Assembly: GCA_051453625.1 (NCBI GenBank)
Contig: JBOZIK010000001.1
Span: 14,808,464-14,843,715 of the forward strand
DNA from: Welwitschia mirabilis
Taxonomy: Eukaryota; Gnetophyta; Gnetopsida; Welwitschiales
Length of the DNA stretch: 35,252 bases
Direction of reading: 5' to 3'
The number at the start of each line of letters is the position of its first letter. The stretch's first letter is position 1. This document shows, one piece after another, positions 9,641-20,080 of this stretch. The notes under the pieces were generated by a model. That model searched no databases, had not been told where the DNA came from, and was given only the letters and a program-made list of their open reading frames with translations. The position numbers and the translations under genes were made by a program.

Positions 9641-11221
9641 TATTAGATTATGTTTTATTAATTTATATCAAACTAATTGTTTTTTGTGTAGAAAATTTTA
9701 TGTATCTTATGTAGAAGATGTTAATCACTTACAAGTTAGATGTTGAAGCCATGAATATCAAAATTTGATCATTAGAAATCTATTAATTTTACTTATCCTC
9801 TTGAGGGATCGATTAGACTTTCAAGGGGTTAATATCACCTAGAGCATACTCTTAGAAATGAATTGAATTCAAAGGGGTTGATTGGATTTTTGATGAAGTC
9901 GACTAGATCTATGAACCTAAGAATAATACTCTTAAACTGATTGTCAAGGAGCTAACTAGACCTTTAAAGGGGTTAACCAGACTTGAGCACTATGCAGCTA
10001 ATATCCCTAAGCTAATTGTCATGGGGTTAACTACATACCTAAAGGGGTTACTTAGAGCTAATGCATGAAATTGAAATGAACTTTTATCAAGACTAGTAAG
10101 TGACTAGACAGAATTACAAGTAACTAGATAAAGTTGACTGAATCATGAAAGGTCGACTAGACATGGAGCCGTAAGAAACTGGGGCAATTAAAAACTTAAC
10201 TTGGGTGACCCATGTAAGTTAATCACCTAATGAGTTCAATTGGAATTTTGAGGGGTTCATCGGCTGAAATAGAACTAACATTTTATATTCATTTTTCATC
10301 CATTATGTATCCATTAGATAGTTGTTTCCTAGTTGTTTATAGCCATTAGAAGCACATTTTCAATTGTAATAAACTTTAAAAGCCTTTTAATATAAATAAA
10401 CAAAAGAAAAAAGAAAAAAATCTTTTTAACTTTTGCTAAAAGGACTAAAAACTTATGATATTCACTATTAGATCTTGGCATTTGTATTTTTGACCAAGGA
10501 AGCTCCATTATTTGTTATATTTGTACATTCAAGATTAGATCTTGCACTTTATTATGGTATTATCTAAAAGTGAAGTGCTCCATTNNNNNNNNNNNNNNNN
10601 NNNNNNNNNNNNNNNNNNNNNNNNNNNNNNNNNNNNNNNNNNNNNNNNNNNNNNNNNNNNNNNNNNNNNNNNNNNNNNNNNNNNTTTTTGACCAAGGAAG
10701 CTTCATTATTTGTTATATTTGTACATTCAAGATTAGATCTTGCACTTTATTGTGGTATTATCTAAAAGTGAAGAGCTCCATTAAAATTATTATATCAAAC
10801 AATGAGTGATATTTATGCATCAAGGGATTCTTAACATCATCATTATATCCTCTAAAGGTTGAGACTAAGCTTGTAAAAGTCCAATTGAAAAGGTTGAGAC
10901 TTAGCTAGCAAAAGTCCATTTGTAAATGTTACAAGTGAATCTTCAATATTTTAAAGAGTTAACAAAATCTAGATTAAGCTTGGGGATAAGCTAATCATCA
11001 AGAGTGAAGTAGGGGATTTCTCAAACCACTATAAAATCTTGTATTCATCTATTTGGTATTTTATGCTTTTTTGTTAGTTTCATTACTTTGAATACTTTTA
11101 GTTTTTCTTTATATGCACAATTTTATTAGTAAGTTATTTTGAGAAAACTTTTCTTATATTGTGATTTTGATTAATTCATTAAAATAACCTATTCACCTCC
11201 CTCTAGGGTTCTTGATCTTTT
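9641..11221 (+). repeat. 3' LTR of element A, with internal gap
   Basis: It aligns with 3058-4434 from the first base (TATTAGATTATG versus TGTTAGATTATG) to the terminal CCTCTAGGGTTCTTGATC block. The TATA heptamer is kept at 10391-10397. As written it is about 200 bases longer than the 5' LTR. The excess is the 100-N gap plus a 98-base repeat of the gap flanks (10487-10584 and 10685-10782). Without these the length is about 1383, against 1377. The right end is placed by alignment because the terminal CA is lost. Confidence 0.8.
10585..10684. other. Assembly gap, exactly 100 N, with duplicated flanks
   Basis: The 98 bases before the gap reappear immediately after it with three differences. The contig ends therefore overlap, and the gap is probably not real. 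Confidence 0.9.
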
Positions 11222-11226
11222 AAATC

Positions 11227-12128
11227 TAAGAGACGTATGTTATATTTAATCTTTCCTCTATATCTAAAAGCCAAGTGTTCTTTTTCAATTATTGAGTTTT
11301 TTATTTATATTCTAAACCATTTTGTAGCTACCTCATAATAGAACTAAGGCTCATATTTAGGTCTCCATGGATCTATTGCTAGTTCCTTATTTCTTGGGGT
11401 ACCAATGAATATTCTTATCATCATTTTTCGAAGAGTATATGTAAATCTAAGTAAAAACCAACTGAAACATGAAAGAATCACTAAAAATTTTCACTTGTAA
11501 AAGAAATAATACCTTTTGAAAGATGTCATTGTAGATAAATCTAAGAAAAATAGCCTTGAGAACCACTTTGATAGGAATACCTATTAAGTACAAGATTCAA
11601 AATGAGAGATGGTGGCCCAATTTCATGATTAAAAAGGGTTAAAACCCTAATTTTTAGTATTTTTTTTATTTTTTTAATAGTTCTTTAAATATGCCTACTT
11701 GCTAAAAGATGTTTAAAATGTAAGACGTAAATGTCTACTTCATAAAAGACATCTATTCTCAAAAATTTTATAAGTAGTTTTTCATTCTATAAAGACATCT
11801 ACCTAATAAAAGATCTATTTAAAAATATTAAAAAGGCATACCTTACCTTCAAAGATGTTTAAAATTTAAAGACATCTGCTTGATAAACATCTATAAATCT
11901 AAAGTTGTTTGTTTGATTGACATCTATAAAACTAATGAAATCTATCCTTAAAAATATAATAACTTTAAAATTCTCCAATACTAATGTCAAGATAATAATA
12001 TAACTTTAAAAAATTAAATTAACATGCATAAAATTTATCTTTTTCAACATATAATCATAATATCAATTCTTAGGATATTATAATATGGAGTTAAGATTTA
12101 AATGATATTAGCTAATGACTTACCTGAT
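11227..12128 (-). other. E1 post-pol noncoding region
   Basis: It lies between the right end of element A and the E1 RNase H stop. No reading frame is supported. GACATCT motifs recur at 11747, 11793, 11871 and 11919 and also occur in the E1 LTR. Next to the pol stop the minus strand reads CAG/GTAAGT (12118-12126), a perfect-looking plant splice donor. Its use is speculative. Confidence 0.5.
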
Positions 12129-12459
12129 TCAAAAAGCCCTAGTCTTCAATTTCCTACATAATTTTATAAACCTTTCACTACGTAATAATTTTACAAATAC
12201 ATTGGTAACTTGATCATTGATACTAATGTACTGCATCCTGACGTCCTTGCTTTGAATGTGCTCTCTAAGAAAGTGATGTCTAATCTCAACATGCTTGGTT
12301 CTTAAATGTTGTATTGCATTCTTTAAGATGTCGATGGAACTTTTATTGTTATAATAAATAGGCATGGTTTCCAAAGAGAGTTTAAAATCTTTTGACGTTT
12401 GCTTCATCCATAGTACTTGTGCATAGCAACTCCCAATAGCAATATCTTTGGCCTCAAAA

Positions 12460-12490
12460 GTAAAAAGAAAAATTGAATTTTTCTTTTTAC
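12460..12490. repeat. 31-bp near-perfect palindrome
   Basis: GTAAAAAGAAAAATT is followed by one G and then its exact reverse complement, giving a 15-bp stem with a single-base centre. It falls in the E1 RNase H codons for SSKKKNSIFLF. Its right arm is the start of the 63-base tandem duplication. Confidence 0.9.
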
Positions 12491-12600
12491 TACTTCATGA
12501 AACCAAACATTGTATAATCAAGAAGTAGGTTTCACTTGAATTTTTCTTTTTACTACTTCATGAAACCAAACATTGTATAATCAAGAAGTAGGTTTCACTT
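12475..12600. repeat. Perfect 63-bp tandem duplication
   Basis: 12475-12537 and 12538-12600 are identical base for base, although the surrounding element is badly decayed. The unit is 21 codons long and lies in E1 RNase H. The duplication is either much younger than E1 or an assembly artefact. Confidence 0.9.
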
Positions 12601-12760
12601 GTGCTTCTTCTATCATCTTTTCATCATTCCCAATATATGTCATAATACGCAACTAGATCAAGGTAAGACTCCTTTGAGTACTAAAGTCTCTAATTAGTAG
12701 TATCCATCAAAGAATGAAAAATTATTTTAAGAGCTATAAGATGTAATTATATAGAATCAC

Positions 12761-13640
12761 TTTGATAATAAGCACAAATTTATACACTCAAAATAAGATT
12801 AGGTATATTAGCTACAAGGGATAATAAACTATCAATCATACCTCTATATAACTTTTAATCAATCTTTTTATCATGCTCATCTTTGTCCAGTTTTATGCTT
12901 TAATTTATTAGAATTTCTTTTACTTTATAATCCCATAAACCATATTTGACTAGCAAAGTTTTAATATATTTAGTCTGTAAAATATAAGTACCTTATATGT
13001 ATTACACAACTTGGAGTTCTAAGAAGTGGTTAATTTCTCCCATGAAGCTTATTTTATAATCATCCTATACTATCTTGATAAAGTTTTTACATAGTAATTT
13101 ATTAGTATCTCAAAAGATAACATCATCTACATATAGTTGTACAATAATAAAATCTTTACCATATCTTTTAATAAATGATGTAACATCTAATGCACCTCTT
13201 TTAAAATCATTTTGGATAAGATGATCTAATAATTTCTCATACCAAGATTTAGGTTCTTGTTTGAGACCATAGAAATCCTTCCTTAATCTATAAACATGAT
13301 TTGATTTATGAGAATTTGCAAAAACCTTCTGGTTGCTCAAAATATACTTCTTCTTAAATAATTTCATTTAGAAAGATACTCTTAACATACATTTAATAGA
13401 TTTTAAATCCTTTGACATAAGTAAAGGCCAGAAGAATTCTTATTAATTTCATAAGAGCTACTAGTACAAAGGTCTCTTCAAATTTAATGCTTTCTTATTG
13501 ATTGTGTCCTTTGTCTACTAATCTTGCTTTATTGATGATCATATCATCATGTTCGTCTGTCTTATTTCTAAAAACCCACTTTATGCCAATAATAGATTTG
13601 TTGGATGGTCTTGGAGTGAATTTTCAAACATTACATCTTT
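12761..13640 (-). pseudogene. Reverse transcriptase of E1
   Basis: Read on the minus strand, blocks run in order: SIIGIKWVFRNKTDEHDD (about 13600), KARLVDKGHNQ, EETFVLVALMKLIRILL, then an 85-codon open piece (13110-13367) with VYRLRKDFYGLKQEPKSWYEKLL and QLYVDDVIF. YVDD (13122-13133) is intact. The first catalytic Asp, in the usual MDVKSAF, is Tyr (MYVKSIF). After YVDD the SFMGEINHFLELQV block is readable near 13020. Copia RT would make E1 cDNA; stops and the Asp loss make it dead. Confidence 0.8.
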
Positions 13641-14744
13641 AAATTTATTAATATCTTCTTGCATTACAAGCATCCAATTTTTATTATTCTCAGCATCTTT
13701 TAATGTTTTGGGTTCAACTTATGAAATATAAGCTAAAAATCATAAAATTCCTTAGTACAGCTTCTAGTTTAAATACCACCATAAGAACTACCTATTATGT
13801 TGCTAGTAGAGTAACTTCTTTTTAGTTTGATCATGTTTCAAGGATTTTCTTTATCTTTATCTTCTTCTCTCTTCTCGTTACTATCTCATTGATCTTAAAG
13901 ATGACTATATGGTTGATGAATCTATATAGGAATGTAATCATCTTACATATGCACAAATGTTTAGTTAATATCACTTATTTTTATATTTATAGTTTCCTCT
14001 ATTACATGGATTTTGTTGTTTTGTATTCCTTATTGACCATGGAATATCCTAGAAAATGTCATCATCAACTTTGAAATTGAACTTATTTAACTTATCCTTT
14101 TTATTAAAGATAAAACACTTTGATCCAAAAATATGAAAGTAACTTATGAATGGTTTCTTACTAGACCATAGCTCATATGAGGTTTTAGAAGTAAAACATC
14201 TTACTAGAACTAAATTTGAAATGTAGAAGTAGTGTTAACAACTTCTGCCTAAGAATGATAAGGTATCTGTTTATCATGCATCATTATTCTAATCATTTCA
14301 TTTATTACTCTATTCTTTATTTTGGACACTTTATTTCATTGGGAATTTATTATTCTAAATAGGTAGTGGTGAATGCTAAACTATTCACAAATTCTCTAAA
14401 CCTTACATTTTTTAACTTCATATCACTGTTACTTCTTATATTTTTGATTTTGTACCTTTTTTTATTTTGTAACCTAATACATAGCTTAGAGAAAACATTA
14501 AATGCCTCATCCTTGTATGCAAGGAGGGCTATCCATATAAAATAAGAATATCCATCAATAACACTTAAATAATATCTTTTCTTACCAAGAGATTCTATAG
14601 GATATGGATCAATAATGTTAAGATGTAAAAGATCTAAAGGATGTTTAGTTGTAATAAAGTTTTTCTTACCAAATATTATGCTTACCTTTTTCCTTTTTAG
14701 CATGCTTTACAAACATGGTTATCAATGCTTTTCAACTTGGAAAG
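13641..14744 (-). pseudogene. Integrase core and tail of E1
   Basis: A 117-codon open stretch (14350-14703) carries the integrase core: PLDLLHLNIIDPYPIESLG, YYLSVIDGYSYFIWIALL and IRSNSDMKLKN. The Cys pair VCKAC lies just upstream in another frame (about 14705). Downstream are NRVINEMIRIMMHDKQIP and AEVVN. All three catalytic acids are lost by transitions: Asp to Asn at 14617-14619 and 14428-14430, and Glu to Lys at 14321-14323. The tail to 13641 is a frameshifted linker with VFGSKCF-like and LGYS-like traces. The domain would integrate cDNA; here it is inactive. Confidence 0.8.
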
Positions 14745-15764
14745 TCATCTTACCATTTCTTTCATGAACAAGTTTTTGAGCAAGCTTTTGTTTACATATT
14801 CAAGATTTTTTTTCCATATCACCATTTCATCTATTGTACGTAATAAACACTTGGTTCTCATGTTATAAATATCTTTCATAGTAGTGATATCAACATTTAA
14901 CTTTATTATACTAGCAAATAGAACTTTGGACAAGTGATGTTCTTAAATCATATAATCATCTTTATTAATAGTAATAAAAAAATTACACCATAATTGACTA
15001 ACACTTAAAAGATTATGTTCTAAACTTAATATAAAGAACACATCTTTTATCTCATGTAGATTACCTCCTTCAATGATTTCAATACTTTGATAAATTATTT
15101 TGTATTATCTTTAAAGGTTACCACTTCTTTGTCTTATTCCACCAAGGTGATAAAGCTAGATTTATTTCTAGTTATATGCCTTAAACATCCACTGTTAATA
15201 TACCAAACATGTTTCTTTACCACTCTTATTGCAAACTAGGATAAAAGTATCGATCTTAATTTTGGAATCCATACTTTCTTTGGTTTATCCTGCATAAAAC
15301 ATTATATCATACTTCTAGGAATCTTGGCATTGTTAGTGTAATATCTATTTCTGAATTTCATTGAGTAATTAAATTCATAATGGCTTCTTTTGAAGTAGTA
15401 ATAATAAATAATATTATTTGTATATTCTAAATTCTCATACCTTAGTTTGTAATTCCATTTGTTAAATAAAGAGGCTAAAGTACTAATGGAGGCTTCATTA
15501 TGAGATAAATCACTTTTATCATTTGAGACTCTACATTGTTTAAGAATGATGTTTAATCTCTTCTTTTCTTGAGAAGAATTCTTATTAATCTTCTTTGAGT
15601 TAGAAAGTTCCTATCTTCCATTCTTCAATTTACATTTTAGTCTACTAATATTAGCTTTAAGAGTTAAGTTTTAAGATAATAAATTATTACAAGAACCCTT
15701 TTCTTTGAAGTAATTTTTTTTATTTTAGTACATATCTTTTATAATTTAAAAATTTTTTAAGAAA
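14745..15764 (-). pseudogene. Protease and GAG-pre-integrase of E1
   Basis: GAG-pre is seen in the 62-codon stretch at 14745-14933 (KCLLRTIDEMVIWKKNLEYVNKSLLKNLF cut into its W..L.YVN..LL signature). Upstream, near 15180-15240, VWYINSGCLRHITRNKSSF is the protease active-site region. The usual D-S-G is N-S-G, with Asn at 15194-15196. TFKDN follows. The region 15270-15760 is linker with Asn/Lys-rich frames. Protease would process the polyprotein; the Asn removes catalysis. Confidence 0.7.
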
Positions 15765-16977
15765 TTAATCATACATTCCTTGAAGACTCACATATTTCAT
15801 CTTCACTTTCAGATTTAGACTCTTTCTTTCTCTCATCAGTTCCTCTTGGATGTGTATAATGTCCATGTAAGATGGATAATATTTTTCATTATCAAATGTT
15901 TCTACCTTAGTTGCATTTTCATCATCATCCCATCTTGTGAAGAAAGAGCTTTTTTTCTTTGGCTTTTTCTTTTGTGCTTTTTCCTGCATTCTGTCAGAAC
16001 TAGGACATTCTAAGGTTATGTATTCTTGTCCTTCACATAACCAACATTCTATCTTGGAAATATCTAATTTAGAAGAAAATTAAAAATTATTAGAAGTCTT
16101 ATATTTAGACTTACCTCTAGCTTGAAATCTAGATGAGTTTTTTATAGTCCTCCTTTTTTTGTTCTTATATGAGAGAATCCTTTTAACTCACCTTGTAATA
16201 AAAGCAAGTTCTTCATCTACATCATCGTTAGAGTTGTCTCATTCTAATTCTTTCTTTTTTTTTCTTTTGGATCTTATTTAGTAGTTTTACTAGATTTAAG
16301 AGAAATGGATTTTTCTTTAAAGATGTCATCTATTCATTTCATAAGCTATTAGAGCACTTCGTAGTTCTTCAATCTTTACAAATTTGAAATCTCTTAATTC
16401 TTTCATGACTATTATCTTGGGTCTATGTTTTGAAGTCAAGGATCTAACAACCTTGTGAATTACCTTAACCTCAAGAAAATTTTCACTAATGTCATGTATT
16501 AAATTCACAATTTTGGAGACTCTTATGAAGTATTCATGAGCTTTCTCATAATTGTTCATCTTGAAATTTTCAAACTAATTTATCTGGATAAGAAACTTTT
16601 ATTTTTTAATAATAGAAGTTCCTTTATATGTTCCTACTGGAACATTTTATATCTCTTATGTTATTTTACATCTAATTATTCTATTGAACTCCTCTATTAT
16701 AAGAGCTATATAGAGTACATTCTTAACTTTTGAGTCATACATAAAGGTTGCCTTCTCTTTTTTCCCCAATCTCTTCTTGGCTTGACTTGTGTAATGGTGT
16801 TTTTTATAACATTTATTATAGCTTTTGTAGGTTTTGAGTATTTACCTTCTATGCTTTACCAAATCTAAAACTCATAATATTGTAAGTACACCCAGCATAA
16901 TTAGTTCACTTGAAAAGTGGAGGTTTGATGGACGGAAACCCTTTTATAGTTCAATCAAGGAAGTTACTTCATTTCAT
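15765..16977 (-). pseudogene. Gag of E1
   Basis: It starts after the primer site; the first ATG is at 16975-16977. The N-terminal GFPSIKPPLFK..NYA matches the copia gag opening (PPLF.G.NY). The central gag core is open at 16326-16559 (77 codons: HEYFIRVSKIVNLIHDISENF, then VRSLTSKHRPKIIVMKEL). A zinc knuckle lies at 16005-16046, CWLCEGQEYITLECP, matching C-X2-C-X4-H-X4-C except that His is Tyr. It is followed by a Lys-rich segment and an acidic stretch (RWDDDENATKVE, 15765-15989). Gag would form the particle and bind RNA; stops and shifts interrupt it. Confidence 0.8.
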
Positions 16978-16985
16978 GAGTATTC

Positions 16986-16999
16986 CCTCTAATACCACT
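16986..16999 (-). other. Primer-binding site of E1
   Basis: The minus strand reads AGTGGTATTAGAGG against the canonical TTGGTATCAGAGC. It lies between the 5' LTR and gag and fixes E1 as a minus-strand element with its 5' LTR on the right. Confidence 0.75.
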
Positions 17000-17214
17000 T
17001 AAGGATTTTTGAACTCAAATAAAAGGGTAAATGAGGTCTATTAAAAATAAATTTTACTAAAAACAAATTAAAAATAAATAATGAATACCTTAGCAAGACA
17101 CCATGGTACTCCAACCTAGGTACATCCACACACAGAGGGTAGCTTCCTCTCACACTTCTAAATATTCTTAAACTATAAAAATAGTGTCTTTAGAGCACTA
17201 CCAATATTACATAT

Positions 17215-17985
17215 GATATGAGATGCTTCTTGTAAGGTATCACTTTCTTTTCTTCANNNNNNNNNNNNNNNNNNNNNNNNNNNNNNNNNNNNNNNNNNNN
17301 NNNNNNNNNNNNNNNNNNNNNNNNNNNNNNNNNNNNNNNNNNNNNNNNNNNNNNNNNNNNNNNNNNNNNNNNNNNNNNNNNNNNNNNNNNNNNNNNNNNN
17401 NNNNNNNNNNNNNNNNNNNNNNNNNNNNNNNNNNNNNNNNNNNNNNNNNNNNNNNNNNNNNNNNNNNNNNNNNNNNNNNNNNNNNNNNNNNNNNNNNNNN
17501 NNNNNNNNNNNNNNNNNNNNNNNNNNNNNNNNNNNNNNNNNNNNNNNNNNNNNNNNNNNNNNNNNNNNNNNNNNNNNNNNNNNNNNNNNNNNNNNNNNNN
17601 NNNNNNNNNNNNNNNNNNNNNNNNNNNNNNNNNNNNNNNNNNNNNNNNNNNNNNNNNNNNNNNNNNNNNNNNNNNNNNNNNNNNNNNNNNNNNNNNNNNN
17701 NNNNNNNNNNNNNNNNNNNNNNNNNNNNNNNNNNNNNNNNNNNNNNNNNNNNNNNNNNNGGTATAACTAACAAAACAATATCAAAATATGCTTACAAGTG
17801 CTAACACAATGTGAAATGCTTCTCACAAGGTAGCATTCTATTCCCCTCAGGGATAACTAATAACATAATACTAAAAATATACTCATAAGAACAAACATAA
17901 TGTGAGATGCTTCTCACAAGGTAGCACTCTCTTTCCCTCAGGGATATCCAATAATACAATATCAAAACATGCTCATAATCACTTA
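17215..17985. repeat. 90-bp tandem repeat array in E1 LTR
   Basis: The block TGTGAGATGCTTCTCACAAGG recurs at 17809 and 17899 (period 90), each time followed by GTAGCA, a CCCTCAGGGATA block and a CAATATCAAAA-type block. A diverged partial unit lies before the gap (17215-17256) and another after it (17760-17808). CTTCTCACAAG and CCCTCAGGG are partly palindromic. The gap could hold five or six further units. Confidence 0.8.
17257..17759. other. Assembly gap, 503 N, inside tandem array
   Basis: Both flanks are units of the 90-bp repeat, which explains the failed assembly. Confidence 0.95.
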
Positions 17986-18469
17986 TAAAAGAAGACTTGT
18001 ACATGAGTTGCCTTATAATATGGATCCCTAACAAGGGATCCTTAAGTTTCATAATGAGAAATGGATTATACAAGAGTATTTACAAATATCATAATCTAAT
18101 TCTTTAAATCTAAGAAATAATGATAATGAATATAACAACAAGCCTAAATAATTTACCTTTGATGGAGAGCTTGAGTTTCTTCTTATTGTTATCACCCCAA
18201 GTGCCAAAAAATGATGAAGTTCTATGATCTAATGAGTAAATGATGTAGTTACTAAAAGTCCCTTGCAAAAATTAGCTTGATGCTTCATGAGTAGATCCAA
18301 TCACTCTTGTGTTCTTATGTGCATATGTATTTTTCTATAGATGCATAAGATCCATATGTCACATCATGCCTTTATATCTTTATATGAGTTTCTAGTTGTT
18401 TGACCTAACAAAGTAGACATTTGAACTTTATAACTACATGCACACACCTAGAATTTATAGATCTTTTAA

Positions 18470-19771
18470 AGGCAAGGAAGTGAAAGCTTCTACCACTCAT
18501 TGAATATAGATATATATATATATCTATTTACTAGCATTAATAAGAAAGATAACATGAAATTTGACAGTGAATCCAAAACAAAAATATCTCTTAGAGAGTA
18601 ATCCATAGATGTGAATGACTTTAAAACTATTACCTACATAATAGTGCAAATATTTCAGTACTAGAAGTGGATGTCTCTTTTGATACTTCATCTAGAAGTA
18701 ATTGCAGTAATGGTAGGAGTTTTCTATGCCAATACAAAGGTGGTCTCTATACTAGATGTTGTGATAAAGACTAACTGATTAAGCATAGATTTGTAAGTAA
18801 CTCTATATGTAATTACAAAGGTCTTGAATATTCAACATATTGAAATGCTTTACTTATCATTTACTAATTTTAACTATTCAAAGAGATACTAGCATGCCTA
18901 TGACCTATGTAAACATGAATTTGATTGGAATTCTGCCATCACCTTTAGAGTTAGAAATCTTACTACTCTTGATAAGGTACTTTATTACCTCTTTAATTAT
19001 ATTATTCTTCTACTTTATAAATATACAGATGATGTGATACTATACTAAATCAGATTTTCACATTGATTTTACTCTCAAGAAAAGGTAGATGCCTCTATAG
19101 TTATATTAATGTTTTAATGCAGACTATTCAATATGAGAATAGAATACTATGATAGGAAGCACTAATCATGTTGCTATGCAATAAATATATAATCTCTCTT
19201 CTATACCATATTGTTACAATTCTTTATCCATCATAGCCTCTTAATTATTCCACCCTTATACATATGCATAAGCGGATCCTGTTCTTAATCCTATCAGAGG
19301 TATAGGTTCATGTACATATTTTAGTCCACATACTTATGCTATTAGGTCTTATAATAGCATAAATCATATTATGGACATGCTTCAAGTCATTTATGCCCAA
19401 ATTTATAAGTAGAACTAGAGCTAGCAGTACTTAATTCATCTTCTTAAGGAGATGAAAAAAAGTAGGTATACACTAATGTGCTATCTCCTCTAGATACTTC
19501 TTACTTTAAGACATAAAAGTTTACTCCTTCATAAAATTATTCAATTTTAGAGATAGAAGAAGAGGAGGAGGAGGAGGAAAAAAAGGAAGTGGCAAATGAA
19601 AAAGAAGCTAAGAAGGCTTAAGCAGAAGAGAAGATAGAGGAAGAATTAAAGGAAAAGGATGAGAAGGATAAAGTGTTAAAGAAATAATCTAAGGAGGAGA
19701 AATCATTTGAGGAATTCACCACAGTTGTCAAGAAAATGGAGAGAAAACCTAAGCCCATCATCATAACATGA
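18470..19771 (+). pseudogene. Extra (env-like / plant transposon protein) ORF of element B
   Basis: One frame from about 18482 to the stop at 19769-19771 stays coding-like with scattered stops. GVFYANTKVVSI near 18719 is followed by VTLYVITKVL, NFNYSKRY, LCKHEFDWNSA and FRVRNLTTL. A central part, with YFSPHTYAIRSYNSINHIM, is in another frame. From 19547 the first frame returns with a Glu/Lys-rich tail (EIEEEEEEEEKKEVANEK). The same order and spacing recur at 34069-35252. The FYAN and VTLG signatures resemble the family often labelled putative plant transposon protein, found as an additional ORF in some LTR elements. Its function is unknown. The 5' end is cut at the E1 junction. Confidence 0.6.
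18506..18527. repeat. Short (TA)n tract
   Basis: TAGATATATATATATATATCTA is a small palindromic AT microsatellite near the start of the B extra ORF, still compatible with the reading frame. Confidence 0.8.
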
Positions 19772-20080
19772 GGATGCTTTCTTATGTCATTATTTCAAGG
19801 CCCATATGCACTACATCTAATATCACCTTTACTCCTCAACTATCACAATGTCATAAACATCTTTCTCTAAATGGTCTACTTCCATTCCAACTACTCAGTC
19901 TGCTTATGGATCTATCACTCAGTTAACTCATGACTCATAGGCCTTAAGCATCTCATAAAGATTAAACATAGAGTCTAACCAAACTATTTCGTGATGTGAA
20001 CTTTATTATTATCCTTGTTTTTATAATTTACATTTCTCACCTCCCTTGTTATTGTCAAATTCTAGCTAAAGAACATAAGG
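19772..20080. other. Spacer between B ORF and its LTR
   Basis: No gene is seen. A weak purine stretch (CTAAAGAACATAAGG, 20065-20080) precedes TGTATTAAC and could be an eroded polypurine tract. Confidence 0.35.

Larger units (their letters stand above)
3058..11221 (+). mobile_element. Copia LTR retrotransposon A, nested in E1
   Basis: A full-length but dead plus-strand element. It has a 5' LTR (3058-4434), primer site (4435-4449), truncated gag, protease, integrase present twice, reverse transcriptase, RNase H, polypurine tract (9628-9640) and 3' LTR (9641-11221). The domain order places it in Ty1/copia. The coiled Glu/Lys-rich stretch after gag, the long LTRs and the extended 3' noncoding region recall the SIRE/Maximus group, but that placement is inference. 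Many in-frame stops fall on conserved Gln and Trp codons. It sits between two parts of minus-strand E1. Confidence 0.85.
12129..12760 (-). pseudogene. RNase H of E1
   Basis: The C-terminal 92 codons are open (12129-12407): WMKQTSKDF just at the start, then MPIYYNNKSSIDILKN, LRTKHVEIRHHFLREH and INDQVTNVFVKLL, which is the usual copia end ending in RAF. Upstream on the same strand are SSKKKNSIF, EAKDIAIGSCYAQVLW and KDDRRSTSET. The usual SDAD catalytic block reads YDIY, so one Asp is lost. A perfect 63-base tandem duplication (12475-12600) lies inside the domain. This is the last pol domain of E1. Confidence 0.8.
17001..18442 (-). repeat. 5' LTR of E1, truncated at its U3 start
   Basis: It begins next to the primer site and runs rightward to 18442, where similarity to 1-413 ends abruptly. 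About 650 bases present in the other LTR (414-1063) are missing. It contains a 90-bp tandem array interrupted by a 503-N gap. With the missing part restored in length, the LTR would be near 2.1 kb. Confidence 0.7.

Noticed and set aside
17215-17985. Tandem 90-bp units as a CRISPR array
   Set aside because: Plant retrotransposon context, no separate repeat and spacer structure, and the whole unit repeats.
18840-19037. Open stretch of 65 codons with hydrophobic segments as a membrane protein
   Set aside because: It is a different frame from the FYAN-containing B ORF running through the same bases; the hydrophobicity reflects T-rich sequence.
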